The notes beneath the pieces are model-generated. The model had not been told where the DNA came from, did no database searches, and saw only the letters and a program-made list of their open reading frames with translations. Below are positions 28,323 through 37,228 of a stretch of 64,000 nt of DNA, piece by piece. Source of the stretch: Azospirillum sp. TSO35-2 (GTDB lineage: Bacteria > Pseudomonadota > Alphaproteobacteria > Azospirillales > Azospirillaceae); NCBI RefSeq assembly GCF_003116095.1, contig NZ_LGRA01000022.1:257930-321929 (forward strand), in the 5' to 3' direction. Every line of letters begins with the position of its first letter. Within the stretch, counting starts at the first letter, position 1. The position numbers and the translations under genes are program-made.

Positions 28323-28790
28323 TCAGACGCCGCCCATCATGAAATCGCCGATCACCGGGTTGGTGACGGCGACCTTGCGGGCGAAGGCGTAGGCGCGGGT
28401 CAGCACGGCCAGCGCGGTGTCGGCGTCGGCGATGCCGCGTCGGAACGCGGCGGCGTCGCGCAGCGGCTCCAGGCTGCCGGACAGCAGGGACGGGTTGTCG
28501 AGCGGCCCGACATTCATCGCCCAGAAGCCGAACAGCCGGCCCGGCCCGCCGACCTTGCGGTCGATGACGGTGACGTTGCAATGGCGCGGGTCGACGGCGA
28601 TGCGGGCGAACAGCGGCTCCACCACGCCCGCCTCGCCTTCCAGCACCTGAAGGAAGACCCCGTCACGCTCCACCAGGAAACCGGTGATGCCCAGCCGCCG
28701 GTTGGCCCGGGCGCTCGTGACGCAGATGTCCGCCAATGCCGAGAAAGGCAGCAGGGCGACCGCGTCGCTGCGATACAGAAGAGTCATCAT
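28323..28790 (-). CDS. BLUF-domain blue-light photoreceptor
   Basis: A 155-residue flavin photosensor. All residues of the BLUF photocycle are present with AppA-like spacing: Tyr6 in LLYRS, Asn30 in SARANRRLGITG, Gln48 in VFLQVLEG, Trp90 and Met92 in FGFWAMN. The capping helices cover the last 50 residues, and there is no output domain, so it belongs to the short BLUF class that signals by protein contact. GGGAG seven bases before ATG 28790 sets the start. Its partner is not obvious; it follows the TPP-enzyme gene on the same strand. Confidence 0.9.
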   Translation of the reverse strand: MMTLLYRSDAVALLPFSALADICVTSARANRRLGITGFLVERDGVFLQVLEGEAGVVEPLFARIAVDPRHCNVTVIDRKVGGPGRLFGFWAMNVGPLDNPSLLSGSLEPLRDAAAFRRGIADADTALAVLTRAYAFARKVAVTNPVIGDFMMGGV

Positions 28791-28934
28791 CGGCGATCTC
28801 CCTCATCTTTCCAAAAATGAGGTAGGGACCGGGCCAAAGTAACCCTTTCTTTCGTATGGCCCGCGCCGCGGCCACCGGATATATCCCGGAAGGCGGTCCG
28901 GCCGGCCACCTTTTCAACTCTTTCATACAGGCCG

Positions 28935-30689
28935 TCAGATTATTTCACGGGCGCGATCTTTGAAGACGGTCGCCGCAATTTTCAGTGCGTCCGGGGTGCC
29001 GCGGGCCAGCGCTTCGGCGAAATGGGCGGCCTGCTTGGCCTTGACCTTCGGCGGCATCGGCGGCTCGTTGGCGTCGACCAGGCAATCGACCAGCACCGGG
29101 CCGGGATGGGCGAGCGCGGCGTCGAGGATCGCCCCGCACTCCTTGGGATCGCGGATGGTGAAGCCCTTGCCGCCGCAGGCCTCCGCCACCTTGGCGAAGT
29201 CGATCGGGTGCAGGTCGCAAACATACTCGGGGTTGCCGAGCATCACCATCTGCTCCCACTTGATCTGGCCGAGCGAGCTGTTGTTGTTGATGATGACCTT
29301 GATCGGCAGCCCGTACTTCACCGCCGTGACGAAATCGGCCATCAGCATCGAAAAGCCGCCGTCGCCGACATAGGCGACCACCTGCCGGTCCGGGTGGGCG
29401 ATCTGCGCGGCGATGGCGTAGGGCAGGCCGGGCGCCATGCTGGCGAGGTTGCCGGACAGCGTGTGCAACTGCCCGCGCTTCACCGGGATCTGCCGCGCCC
29501 ACCACGTCGCGATGGTGCCGCTGTCGCAGGCGACGATGGCGGTGTCGGACAGCCGCTTGCCCAGCTCCCACGCCGCGACCTGCGGCTTCATCGGCGTGTC
29601 GGTGCGGCTGCCGCGCTCTTCCATCAGCCGCATCCAGTCGGCCTTGCCGCGTTGCGCCTCCTCCAGGAAGCGGCGGTCGTCGTGGCGCCGCACCCGCTCG
29701 ATCAGGATGTCGAGCGCGATGCGGCAGTCGCCGACCAGCCCGGCCTCCACCGGATAGCGCAGGCCGATGCGGGCGGCGTCGATGTCGATCTGGATGCCGC
29801 GCGCCTGCTCCGGCTTCGGGTAATACTCGATGTAGGGGAAGGTGGAGCCGGCGATCAGCAGCGTGTCGCAGCCCTCCAGCGCGGTCTGCGACGGCTCGGT
29901 CCCCAAGAGCCCGATCTGGCCGGTGGTGTAGGGGCTGTCGTCCGGCACCGCCGCCTTGCCCAGCAGCGCCTTGACGATCACCGCCCCGGTCTTCTCGGCC
30001 AGCCGCTCCAGTTGGTCGGTGGCGGCCAGCGCCCCCTGGCCGGCCATGATGACGATGCGCTGGCCGGCGTCGAGGATGTCCACCGCCCGCCGCATCTCCG
30101 ATTCCGCCGGGACCGGCAGCTCGGGCGCGAACAGCGCGGTGTTGTGGCCCTTGACGTTGCGGGGCGCCCGCAGGTCGTCGCCGGCCGGCTGGTCCTGCAA
30201 ATCGACCGGGATGGTGACGTGGGCGACGCCGCGGTGGGCCAGCGCGGTGCGGCAGGCCAGCGTCGCGATGTTGCGGACATGCGCCGCGCCCATGATGCGC
30301 TGGTTGTAGACGGCGACGTCCTGGAACACCTTGTCCAGCTCGACGTCCTGCTGGGTGTGGGTGCCGACGAGGTCGTGGTATTGCAGCCCGGTGATCGCCA
30401 GCACCGGCTGGTGGTCCAGCTTGGCGTCGTACAGCCCGTTCAGCAGGTGCAGCCCGCCGGGACCGGAGGTGGCGATGCAGACGCCCAGCCGGCCGGTGAA
30501 CTTGGCGTAGCCGCAGGCGGCGAAGGCGGCGGCCTCCTCATGGCGGACCTGGATGAAGCGGATCTCGTCCTTGCGGCGGCGCAGCGCCTCGATGATGCCG
30601 TTGATGCCGTCGCCGGGGATGCCGAAGATGGTGTCCACCCCCCAGTCCACCAGGACGTCGACCAGGATGTCGGCTGCCGTGCGTGCCAT
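28935..30689 (-). CDS. Thiamine-pyrophosphate enzyme, pyruvate oxidase (PoxB)-like
   Basis: A 584-residue TPP- and probably FAD-dependent enzyme of the acetolactate synthase/pyruvate oxidase family. The catalytic Glu is in VRHEEAAAFAACGYAK, the central domain has GLLGTEPSQTALEGCDTLL, and the TPP motif runs from GDGGFSMLMADF to INNNSSLGQIKWEQ. The overall text is nearest quinone-dependent pyruvate dehydrogenases (PoxB, YdaP), which decarboxylate pyruvate to acetate, but sulfoacetaldehyde or other keto-acid enzymes are not excluded. GGAGAG before ATG 30689 sets the start. Confidence 0.82.
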   Translation of the reverse strand: MARTAADILVDVLVDWGVDTIFGIPGDGINGIIEALRRRKDEIRFIQVRHEEAAAFAACGYAKFTGRLGVCIATSGPGGLHLLNGLYDAKLDHQPVLAITGLQYHDLVGTHTQQDVELDKVFQDVAVYNQRIMGAAHVRNIATLACRTALAHRGVAHVTIPVDLQDQPAGDDLRAPRNVKGHNTALFAPELPVPAESEMRRAVDILDAGQRIVIMAGQGALAATDQLERLAEKTGAVIVKALLGKAAVPDDSPYTTGQIGLLGTEPSQTALEGCDTLLIAGSTFPYIEYYPKPEQARGIQIDIDAARIGLRYPVEAGLVGDCRIALDILIERVRRHDDRRFLEEAQRGKADWMRLMEERGSRTDTPMKPQVAAWELGKRLSDTAIVACDSGTIATWWARQIPVKRGQLHTLSGNLASMAPGLPYAIAAQIAHPDRQVVAYVGDGGFSMLMADFVTAVKYGLPIKVIINNNSSLGQIKWEQMVMLGNPEYVCDLHPIDFAKVAEACGGKGFTIRDPKECGAILDAALAHPGPVLVDCLVDANEPPMPPKVKAKQAAHFAEALARGTPDALKIAATVFKDRAREII

Positions 30690-30821
30690 CGATGCTCTCC
30701 ATGCCGCTTTGCGAAGGACCGGAACGCCTTTGCTGCGTCGCCGTTCTAACGCCAAGCAACAGGACGCCCGCGGGCCGGTTCCGTCACCGCCGGGGATGGG
30801 AGCCCCGCCTCCGCCGCCGGC

Positions 30822-31316
30822 TCAGCGGTCGAGCAGCCCGTGGCGGCGGTGCCAGTCCTCCAGCGATTCGTCGGGGTAGCCGGGGAAATGCCGGTCGTTC
30901 GGCCCGGCCGGCACCTCCACCCACGGCGCCTTGAAGTCCAGCATGATGTGGACCCGCTCCGGCGGGACCGGCAGGGCGGTGTCGATGGCGGAGGCGAAGG
31001 GGTGCACCAGCTCCGGCCAGGCCGGGTCCTCCGCCCACAGCGCGGTGCCGCAGTGCTTGCAGAAATGCCGGTGCGACGGGCCGGGGTGGGTCTGGCCGGG
31101 ATGGTCGGGATCGTCGATCGGCGCGCGCCAGGTCGCCACCGCCTCGCGGCCCTCGACCTCCAGCGTGTCGGCGTCGCCGCCCAGGTTGATGGCGTAGCCG
31201 CCGCCCCCGGCGCTCTTGCGGCAGATCGTGCAGTAGCAGCGCATGTAGGGGACCGGCGTCGGCGAGTTCAGCGTGAACCGCACGGCGCCGCAGCGGCAGG
31301 AACCGGAAAGCTTCAT
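30822..31316 (-). CDS. GFA-family (CENP-V/GFA) zinc protein
   Basis: A 164-residue GFA-domain protein. The zinc-binding cysteines are visible in GSCRCGAVRF, MRCYCTICRKSAGGG and FCKHCGTALW. The prototype, Gfa, speeds formation of S-hydroxymethylglutathione from formaldehyde and glutathione, but most family members have unproven activity. GGAGA precedes ATG 31316. No formaldehyde-oxidation genes lie nearby. Confidence 0.85.
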   Translation of the reverse strand: MKLSGSCRCGAVRFTLNSPTPVPYMRCYCTICRKSAGGGGYAINLGGDADTLEVEGREAVATWRAPIDDPDHPGQTHPGPSHRHFCKHCGTALWAEDPAWPELVHPFASAIDTALPVPPERVHIMLDFKAPWVEVPAGPNDRHFPGYPDESLEDWHRRHGLLDR

Positions 31317-31390
31317 GGCAGGGTCTCCGATCAGGTCGGCGTGAACCACGCCCCGCATCAGATGGGGCCGCGTCCCGGAACCGCCAGGGC

Positions 31391-32494
31391 TCAGGACAGG
31401 CCGATCAGGCGGATCAGGCCCAGGCTGATTCCGCCGAGCACCAGCAGCGACAGCACGACGGCGGCGGTGACCCGCCCGCCGGCGCGGGCGACGGTGCGGA
31501 CGTCGACGCCCAGCCCCAGGGCGGCCATCGACACCACCGTCAGCAGCGTCGCCGCCTGCTCCATCGGCGCCAGCGCGGCCTGGGGGATCAGGTCGAACGA
31601 CCGCAGCGCGATCATGGCGAGGAAGCCCTGGATGAACCAGGGAACGAGCTGGTGGAGCGGCGGATGGCCCGGACGGGGGCGGTCGCCGGCGGTGATGTGC
31701 GGCGGCTGTTCGTCCGTCTCCTCGCGCAGGTGCCGGGCCAGCACCGACAGCAGCAGGCACACCGGCCCCAGCATGAGGACGCGGACCAGCTTGACCAGCG
31801 TGCCGACCTGCACGGCGGTGGCACCGAGCGGCGCCGTCGCGGCGATGACCTGGGGCACGGCATAGACCGTCATCCCGGCCAGCGCGCCATACTGCACGCC
31901 GCTCAGATGCAGGCCAAGGCCGAGCAGCGGCAGGCCGAGCACGACGACGACGCCCAGCACCGCGGTGAAGGCGATCGATGCCGCCACGTCGTCGCCATCG
32001 GCGCCGATCACCGGGGCCACCGCGGCGATGGCCGAATTGCCGCAGATCGCGTTGCCGCAGGCGACCAGCGTCGCCATCCGCGCCGGCAGCCCCAGCAGCC
32101 GCCCGATGCCGTAGCCCGCCGCCAGCGCCAGCGCCACCACGGCGGTGATGCCCAGCAGCAGCGCCGGCCCGGCCGACAGGATGGTGGCGGCGCTGACCGA
32201 GCCGCCGAGCAGCACCACCGCGACCTCCAGCAGGGTCTTGGCCGAGAAGTGGATGCCGGCGAACCAGCGCGGCGACGGCCTCCAGGCGCTGCGCAGCGCC
32301 GTTCCGATCAGGATCGCCAGCACCAGCGCCTCGACCCAGGCCTGACCGAACAGCCGGGCCTCGCCCCAGGCGGCGGCGAAGGCGGCCAGCGTGACCGCGA
32401 CGCAGAGCGCAAGCCCCGGAACGACCGGCACAATGCGGTGGCGAAGGCTCCACCCCGGAATCGCCGTTGCGGGGGGCACGAGGTTGCGGGTCAC
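31391..32494 (-). CDS. YeiH/UPF0324-family membrane transporter
   Basis: A 367-residue inner-membrane protein with about ten hydrophobic segments. Family text includes SAKTLLEVAVVLLGGSVS, ACGNAICGNSAIAAVAPVIGA and VQVGTLVKLVRVLMLGPVCL. Relatives are annotated as putative sulfate exporters in taurine-degrading bacteria, with little direct proof. GTG 32494 is chosen because AGGAG lies nine bases upstream; the longer frame adds a 69-residue Arg/Pro-rich stretch with no domain. No taurine or sulfonate genes are adjacent. Confidence 0.8.
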   Translation of the reverse strand: MTRNLVPPATAIPGWSLRHRIVPVVPGLALCVAVTLAAFAAAWGEARLFGQAWVEALVLAILIGTALRSAWRPSPRWFAGIHFSAKTLLEVAVVLLGGSVSAATILSAGPALLLGITAVVALALAAGYGIGRLLGLPARMATLVACGNAICGNSAIAAVAPVIGADGDDVAASIAFTAVLGVVVVLGLPLLGLGLHLSGVQYGALAGMTVYAVPQVIAATAPLGATAVQVGTLVKLVRVLMLGPVCLLLSVLARHLREETDEQPPHITAGDRPRPGHPPLHQLVPWFIQGFLAMIALRSFDLIPQAALAPMEQAATLLTVVSMAALGLGVDVRTVARAGGRVTAAVVLSLLVLGGISLGLIRLIGLS

Positions 32495-32761
32495 GGATCG
32501 GGCTCCTGCGAAAATCCGGCCACGGACCGCCGGTTGGAGCCGCGGGCAGGGCCACGCGGCCCGCCACGCGGCCCGATGCCGGGGTCGGATAAGGACGGGG
32601 CCGGGAAGGACGGGGGGAAGGGCGTCGAACGGTCCCCCGACTGGGGCGGTCCGTCCGCGTCCGATGCACGGACTATGACGACGGACGCCGCCCGCATCCA
32701 ACGCAAACTCCTGATGCGTTCGATCACCTGTCCTTATCGATCGGAGCCTTTCGATGGCCGC

Positions 32762-33409
32762 TCAGTGACTGAAGCCGCCGCGTGCCATGGCGAGGTGGTG
32801 CACCGGGTGATGGTTGCCCTGCGCCATGATGCCGATGAAGCCCAGGCCGCGGATGCGCGCCGTCTGGGCCGGATCGGCGGCGGTGACGGTCAGGGTGACG
32901 CCGGTGGCCGACGGCTCCGCCCGGACGGACCAGCCGTTGATGCCGTCGATCTCGTGGGCGTGCGCCGGGACCATCCGCCGGATCGCCTCCCCGGTGCGCC
33001 CCGCGCCGCTGACCTCGTAGCGCGCGCCGCCCTCCACCGGCGTGGCCGCCGCCCGGGCGTTCAGCGTCACCTCGTTCATGTCGATCAGGTGCTGGCGCAG
33101 TGCCTCGATGTCGACCTTGGACCAGTCGGTGGCGGGGTCGGCCTCCAGGATGCGGACGATCTCCTGGATCGTGCCGAAGGCGTCCTGCCCCGGCATGGTC
33201 GGCACCGCGCCGGCCGTGGCCGGCGTCGCCGCACCGCCATGGTGGGCGGCGTGATCGGCGTGGGACATTGGCATGGCGGTCGGGGGCATCGCCGTCGGGG
33301 GCATGGCGGTTGGGGGCGTGGCCGTCTGCGCCGCGGCGCTTCCCAGCCCAAGCGCGGCGGCCAGGGCCAGCGAGGCGGCGAGGGCGGCGGCGGTGCTGCG
33401 GATCGGCAT
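32762..33409 (-). CDS. Secreted His/Met-containing hypothetical protein
   Basis: A 215-residue protein of unknown function. Residues 1-28 are a Sec signal ending AAAQ. Three PPTAM repeats then lead to PMSHADHAAHHGG, a Met/His stretch that could bind copper. The C-terminal part has DWSKVDIEALRQHLIDMNEVTLNA and GNHHPVHHLAMARGGF with further histidines. It diverges from the DUF305 gene across 151 bases; both are likely periplasmic and may share control. No recognised domain. Confidence 0.7.
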   Translation of the reverse strand: MPIRSTAAALAASLALAAALGLGSAAAQTATPPTAMPPTAMPPTAMPMSHADHAAHHGGAATPATAGAVPTMPGQDAFGTIQEIVRILEADPATDWSKVDIEALRQHLIDMNEVTLNARAAATPVEGGARYEVSGAGRTGEAIRRMVPAHAHEIDGINGWSVRAEPSATGVTLTVTAADPAQTARIRGLGFIGIMAQGNHHPVHHLAMARGGFSH

Positions 33410-33560
33410 CGGGTCCTCCTGTCGGATGGTCTGGTCTCGGGGGCGCTCGGGTCCCCTCGGAACCTCGGGCGCTGCCGCGTGTTCATTAGAGAGGCGTGAT
33501 GTTGGTCGGTCGCGTCAAGCCCGACCACAGAGTGCCCCAAATCCAGAGAAGGAGCACAGC

Positions 33561-34052
33561 GTGATCGCTCACCCAATCCGCCGCGTCATCGCCCCGCTGG
33601 CCATGGCGACGGCCCTGCTCGCCGGAACCGCGGCGGCCCAGCAGTCCCAGCCCCAGCCGACCCCGCAGAGCCAGAGCACGGCGCCGATGGGTGGCCCGAT
33701 GGGCGGTCCCGGCATGGGGCAGAACCAGGGCATGCAGCCGGGCATGCACCGGGGCGCCCAGGGCGCACAGACCGTGCCGACCGATCCGGCCTCGCGCGGT
33801 TACATGCAGAGCATGCGCAAGATGAACCGCGACATGCGCAAGCCGATGGCCGGCAACGCCGACCAGGACTTCGCCCGGATGATGGCGGCCCATCACCAGG
33901 GCGCCATCGACATGGCCCGCGTCGAGCTGGAGCACGGCAAGGACCCCGAACTCAAGGCGATGGCCCAGAAGATCGTCGATGACCAGACCAAGGAAATCCA
34001 GCAGCTTCAGGACTGGCTGAAACAGCACCCGGCCAAGTCGGCCGCCAAGTGA
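33561..34052 (+). CDS. DUF305 periplasmic protein (CopM-like)
   Basis: A 163-residue secreted protein. A Sec signal (residues 1-27, ending AAAQQ) is followed by a Gln/Pro/Met/Gly-rich stretch and the DUF305 domain: MRKMNRDMRKPMAGNADQDF, MMAAHHQGAIDMARVELEHGKDPELK. The HHQGAIDMA motif and Met residues are shared with copper-binding CopM. AAGGAG before GTG 33561 sets the start. Its neighbours include a CuA-containing oxidase operon, which fits a copper-handling role (inference). Confidence 0.83.
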   Translation: MIAHPIRRVIAPLAMATALLAGTAAAQQSQPQPTPQSQSTAPMGGPMGGPGMGQNQGMQPGMHRGAQGAQTVPTDPASRGYMQSMRKMNRDMRKPMAGNADQDFARMMAAHHQGAIDMARVELEHGKDPELKAMAQKIVDDQTKEIQQLQDWLKQHPAKSAAK

Positions 34053-34100
34053 GGCGAGGGGGGCGGACCCTCGCGGCCCACCCCCTTCCGCTCCCGCCCC

Positions 34101-34292
34101 TCAACCCCGGCGGGCCGTCCAGCCGGCGGCGGCCAGCACCGCGGCGAGCAGCAGGAACAGCGCCGCCCCGCCGCCCCAGACGCGGACATAGCCCGGCATG
34201 CCCAGGCTGGGGACCAGGGCGTAGACCGCGGCCAGCGCCGCCCACACGGCGGCGATGGCGACGACCAGCCAGAGTTCTTCGGTCATCTTCAT
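34101..34292 (-). CDS. Small two-helix membrane protein of the oxidase operon
   Basis: A 63-residue protein with hydrophobic segments at about 7-25 and 35-55 and a short basic tail (WTARRG). It starts 16 bases after the oxidase subunit I stop with GGGAG before ATG 34292. By position and size it may be an accessory oxidase subunit like subunit IIa or CcoQ; sequence alone does not prove this. Confidence 0.7.
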   Translation of the reverse strand: MKMTEELWLVVAIAAVWAALAAVYALVPSLGMPGYVRVWGGGAALFLLLAAVLAAAGWTARRG

Positions 34293-34308
34293 GGTGGTTC
34301 TCCCGCGC

Positions 34309-36003
34309 TCAGTGGCCATGGCCGCCGCCGATGGCGACGATCGGCAGCGACTGGATGATCTCGAACGCGACGATGGTGGCGACATACATGGTGGCGATCA
34401 GCACCGCGACCGACAGCGGCCCGGTCCAGGCCGGCACGGCGCCGACGCCGCGCTGCCCATCCGTCCAGTCGACCCGGCGTGACTCCGCCGTGGCCGGCGC
34501 CCGGCGCGACAGCAGCGTGCGGACAACGCCGTAGACGCTGACCGACAGGGCGACGGCGAACAGGGTGGCGCCGACGCCGACCAGCGCCATCAGCACCGGC
34601 CACGCCGCCGGGGCCATGCCGCCATAGCCGACGTCGAACACCCGGCGCGGCACGCCCATGACTCCGGCGGCGATGCCCGCCGTACCGAAGATCAGCAGGC
34701 CAAGGGTGACGAGCGCCGGCATCCGCCGCAGCAGGTCGGGACGCCACAGCGCGCCGCCGCCCAGCGCCGGCAGGATCACCATCAGCGCCGCCAGGAAGGT
34801 CTGGGTCAGCACGCCGACGGCGAAGAAGTGGAAATAGCCCGGCACGAAGAAGGTGTCCGACAGCATCGGCGCCAGCTTCTCCTGGATCAGGACGAAGGCG
34901 AAGGTGATGCCGACCAGCATGTTCACCACCGCCCAGCCCATGTTGGCCATTGCCGGGTTCCGCCACGGCAGTCCCTTCATCCAGCCGAACAGGCCGGTGG
35001 CGCCGCGCGCCCGGGCGCTGGCTTCCAGCGACGAGACGATGATGGCGAAGGCCGCCAGCGTCGGCACCGACACGAACAGCGACAGCAGCGAGCCGACGAC
35101 CCGCACGCTCTCCGACAGGTTGGGCTCCAGGAACATGTGGTAGAGGCTGGTCGGCGGCACGAAGACCAGATAGGCGGCGAAGACGATCTTCGACAGCCGT
35201 GCCCCGTGGATCGAGGTGACGCCGGTCAGGTGCTGGGTCAGCACGTACCACACCAGCACGGTGGCCATCAGCGGCAGATAGTGCAGGTTGTGGAACAGGA
35301 TGTGCCATTCGGTGCCGTGGTCGGCCGGGAACGGCCCGGCGCCCAGCGCCCACAGCAGGCCGGGCAGGAAGGCGTTGGTGGCGGCGATGGCGCTGACGAT
35401 CAGGAACCCCGCCCAGGCGAACAGGGCGAAGCCGATGGCGCTGAACGCCTCGGCCTCCCCCCGCCGCCGCGGCTGGAGCAGCGTGGCGATGCCGCTGACC
35501 GCCGCCGCCGCCAGCCCGGCCGACAGCAGCAGGTAGCCGAGCGCGAACACCCCGACCGAGCGCGGGTCGTCGACCGCCAGCTCCGGGCTGCCGTCATAGA
35601 GCAGCGGCGTGCCGATGGCCGAGATCCACTCGCTGGCGGCGAAGCCCGCCAACATCAGGGCGGCGCCGAGCCACGCCAGCGGGCGCAGGGCGAGGCCCCG
35701 GCCATTCTCCGCCGCTGCCAGCACCAGCAGCAGCGCCGCCTGGATCAGGTACAGCCAGTAGAAGAAGACCGAGACGCCGTGCAGCGTCAGCACGCGGTAG
35801 GCGTCGTCGCCGAACAGGTTCAGCGCGCGGGCGCGGGCGAGCGCGGTGACGAAGCCTCCGGCCAGGCCCAGCGCCAGCGCCAGCAGCGCGGCGCCGAACA
35901 GCAGCCGGAACAGCGATGCGTCGCCCCTCGGCAGGGCGGCGAGGCGGGCGGTCAGGCGCGGGCGCGTGTCGGCCGTGGCGACCGGTGTCGAAATGCAATC
36001 CAT
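34309..36003 (-). CDS. Divergent heme-copper oxidase subunit I (ba3-like)
   Basis: A 564-residue polytopic protein, about 13 hydrophobic segments, alignable with B-type (ba3) oxidases: LTLHGVSVFF (His75), GLFGWMKGLPWRNPAM and GVPRRVFDV are shared. Low-spin heme ligands His75 and His392 are kept. In the GHFH motif the high-spin proximal His is Tyr390 (GYFHFF). In the CuB pair one His is Tyr288 (SLYHMF, His289 kept). His241 is kept, but the cross-linked Tyr after it is missing. Canonical O2 reduction is doubtful; a modified active site or an electron-transfer-only role is possible. Subunit II precedes it by 19 bases. AAGGA precedes ATG 36003. Confidence 0.8.
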   Translation of the reverse strand: MDCISTPVATADTRPRLTARLAALPRGDASLFRLLFGAALLALALGLAGGFVTALARARALNLFGDDAYRVLTLHGVSVFFYWLYLIQAALLLVLAAAENGRGLALRPLAWLGAALMLAGFAASEWISAIGTPLLYDGSPELAVDDPRSVGVFALGYLLLSAGLAAAAVSGIATLLQPRRRGEAEAFSAIGFALFAWAGFLIVSAIAATNAFLPGLLWALGAGPFPADHGTEWHILFHNLHYLPLMATVLVWYVLTQHLTGVTSIHGARLSKIVFAAYLVFVPPTSLYHMFLEPNLSESVRVVGSLLSLFVSVPTLAAFAIIVSSLEASARARGATGLFGWMKGLPWRNPAMANMGWAVVNMLVGITFAFVLIQEKLAPMLSDTFFVPGYFHFFAVGVLTQTFLAALMVILPALGGGALWRPDLLRRMPALVTLGLLIFGTAGIAAGVMGVPRRVFDVGYGGMAPAAWPVLMALVGVGATLFAVALSVSVYGVVRTLLSRRAPATAESRRVDWTDGQRGVGAVPAWTGPLSVAVLIATMYVATIVAFEIIQSLPIVAIGGGHGH

Positions 36004-36022
36004 GATGGAAATCCTTCCCCGC

Positions 36023-36721
36023 TCAGCCGACGACGATGCGGCCCTGCATGGCGTCGTGCGCCGGACCGCAATAGACGGTGCAGTACACGAGGTACGCGCC
36101 CGGCTTGGTGAAGGTGATCGTCTGCTCGGTCACGACGTTCGGCCGCAGGCGGATGATGCGGCTGGCCGACCCCAACTGGATCGACGCGCCGTGGGTGATG
36201 TCGTCCGCCATCATGCGGAACCGGTAGGGCTGCCCGGCCTTCAGCCGCAGCACATCCGGGCTGTAGGCGAACTTCTGCGCCATCAGGTAGACGTCGACCG
36301 GCTCGGCCGCCGCCACCATCGCCGCTCCCATCGACGCATGGTCGTGCCCGGCGCCGGCGTGACCATGCCCGCCATGCGCGTGCGCCTCCACGGCGGCGTG
36401 CGGGTCCGCGCTGCCGTCCTTCTGCGTGAAGCGTTCGACGAAGGCGTCGTGCGCGCTGCGGAACTCTTCCGGCGTCATGCCGGCCGCCGCGCCGTGGCCG
36501 GCGTGACCGGCGGGCTCCGCCGGGGCTTCCGCCGCGCCATGGCCGCCGTGACCGCCACCATGGCCGTCATGCGCGTCGGGTTCGGAGGCGGCGGCGCCCT
36601 TGTGGCCGCCGAAGGGAAGGGGGGCGGCGCCATAGGCCGCCCAGGCGCCGTACAGGGAAACGGCGCTGAACCCCAGCGCGGCGATGAAGCCGCGACGGGT
36701 CGTGACATGTCTCTCGGACAT
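36023..36721 (-). CDS. Cytochrome c oxidase subunit II with CuA site
   Basis: A 232-residue membrane-anchored cupredoxin. A single N-terminal hydrophobic segment follows TTRRGF, a possible Tat-type anchor. Residues about 50-128 are a His/Gly/Ala-rich linker with more than 15 histidines. The cupredoxin domain carries a complete CuA set: His177 (DDITHGAS), Cys214, Cys218, His222 and Met225 (CTVYCGPAHDAM). It should accept electrons from cytochrome c or a cupredoxin and pass them to subunit I. The His-rich linker may hold copper. Confidence 0.87.
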   Translation of the reverse strand: MSERHVTTRRGFIAALGFSAVSLYGAWAAYGAAPLPFGGHKGAAASEPDAHDGHGGGHGGHGAAEAPAEPAGHAGHGAAAGMTPEEFRSAHDAFVERFTQKDGSADPHAAVEAHAHGGHGHAGAGHDHASMGAAMVAAAEPVDVYLMAQKFAYSPDVLRLKAGQPYRFRMMADDITHGASIQLGSASRIIRLRPNVVTEQTITFTKPGAYLVYCTVYCGPAHDAMQGRIVVG

Positions 36722-36793
36722 CGTGAGAGTCCTCTGATCGCGTATCGGAATCGTGTGCGAACACGGCCGGGCCCGACGCGGGCGTTCAGCCGA

Positions 36794-37156
36794 TCAGAGG
36801 ACGGTCTTCGGAGGGGGTGTGTCCGGCGTGATGGCGCGGGCCGGCGGGGCGTCGCCGGGGTGCGGATGCCAGGAGGTTTCGGTCGCCGTCCGCAAGACGC
36901 CCACGCCGTGCGTCGCCGGAGCCTCGGCCGCCGGGCAGCAGGTCGACGCGGCCGCCAGGGCGGCCTTGTGATGGTCGTTCTGGGATGGCTCCGACGGCGG
37001 AGCGTGGTGGGAGCCGCCATGGCCCATCCCATGGTCCATCGCGCCGTTCATCGTGCCGGCCGGCATCTCCGCATGCGCCACGGCGCCGCCCGCCGCGCTC
37101 ACCAGGAGCGCGAGGACGAACGCCAGAACGGCGAAGAGGGAAAACAACCGCGTCAT
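36794..37156 (-). CDS. Small secreted His/Met/Cys protein, first gene of the oxidase operon
   Basis: A 120-residue exported protein of unknown function. An N-terminal hydrophobic signal or anchor ends AVAHA, followed by MNGAMDHGMGHGGSHH, a copper-ligand-like Met/His cluster, and a vicinal CC in STCCPAAEA. The start is taken at ATG 37156, after the FNR-type promoter; an in-frame TTG six codons upstream lacks support. A copper chaperone or metal-sensing leader protein is possible. Confidence 0.65.
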   Translation of the reverse strand: MTRLFSLFAVLAFVLALLVSAAGGAVAHAEMPAGTMNGAMDHGMGHGGSHHAPPSEPSQNDHHKAALAAASTCCPAAEAPATHGVGVLRTATETSWHPHPGDAPPARAITPDTPPPKTVL

Positions 37157-37200
37157 GCCAGCCGTCGAAACCAACGACCCGGATCGTCCGGGATAGCGCT

Positions 37201-37206
37201 ACCATA
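37201..37206 (-). promoter_or_regulatory. Candidate -10 box of the oxidase operon promoter
   Basis: On the minus strand this reads TATGGT. It implies a start of transcription near 37194, which places the FNR-type box at 37229-37242 at about -41.5, the class II activator position. Confidence 0.45.
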
Positions 37207-37228
37207 GCCGCAGCGACGGTCCGGGTAT

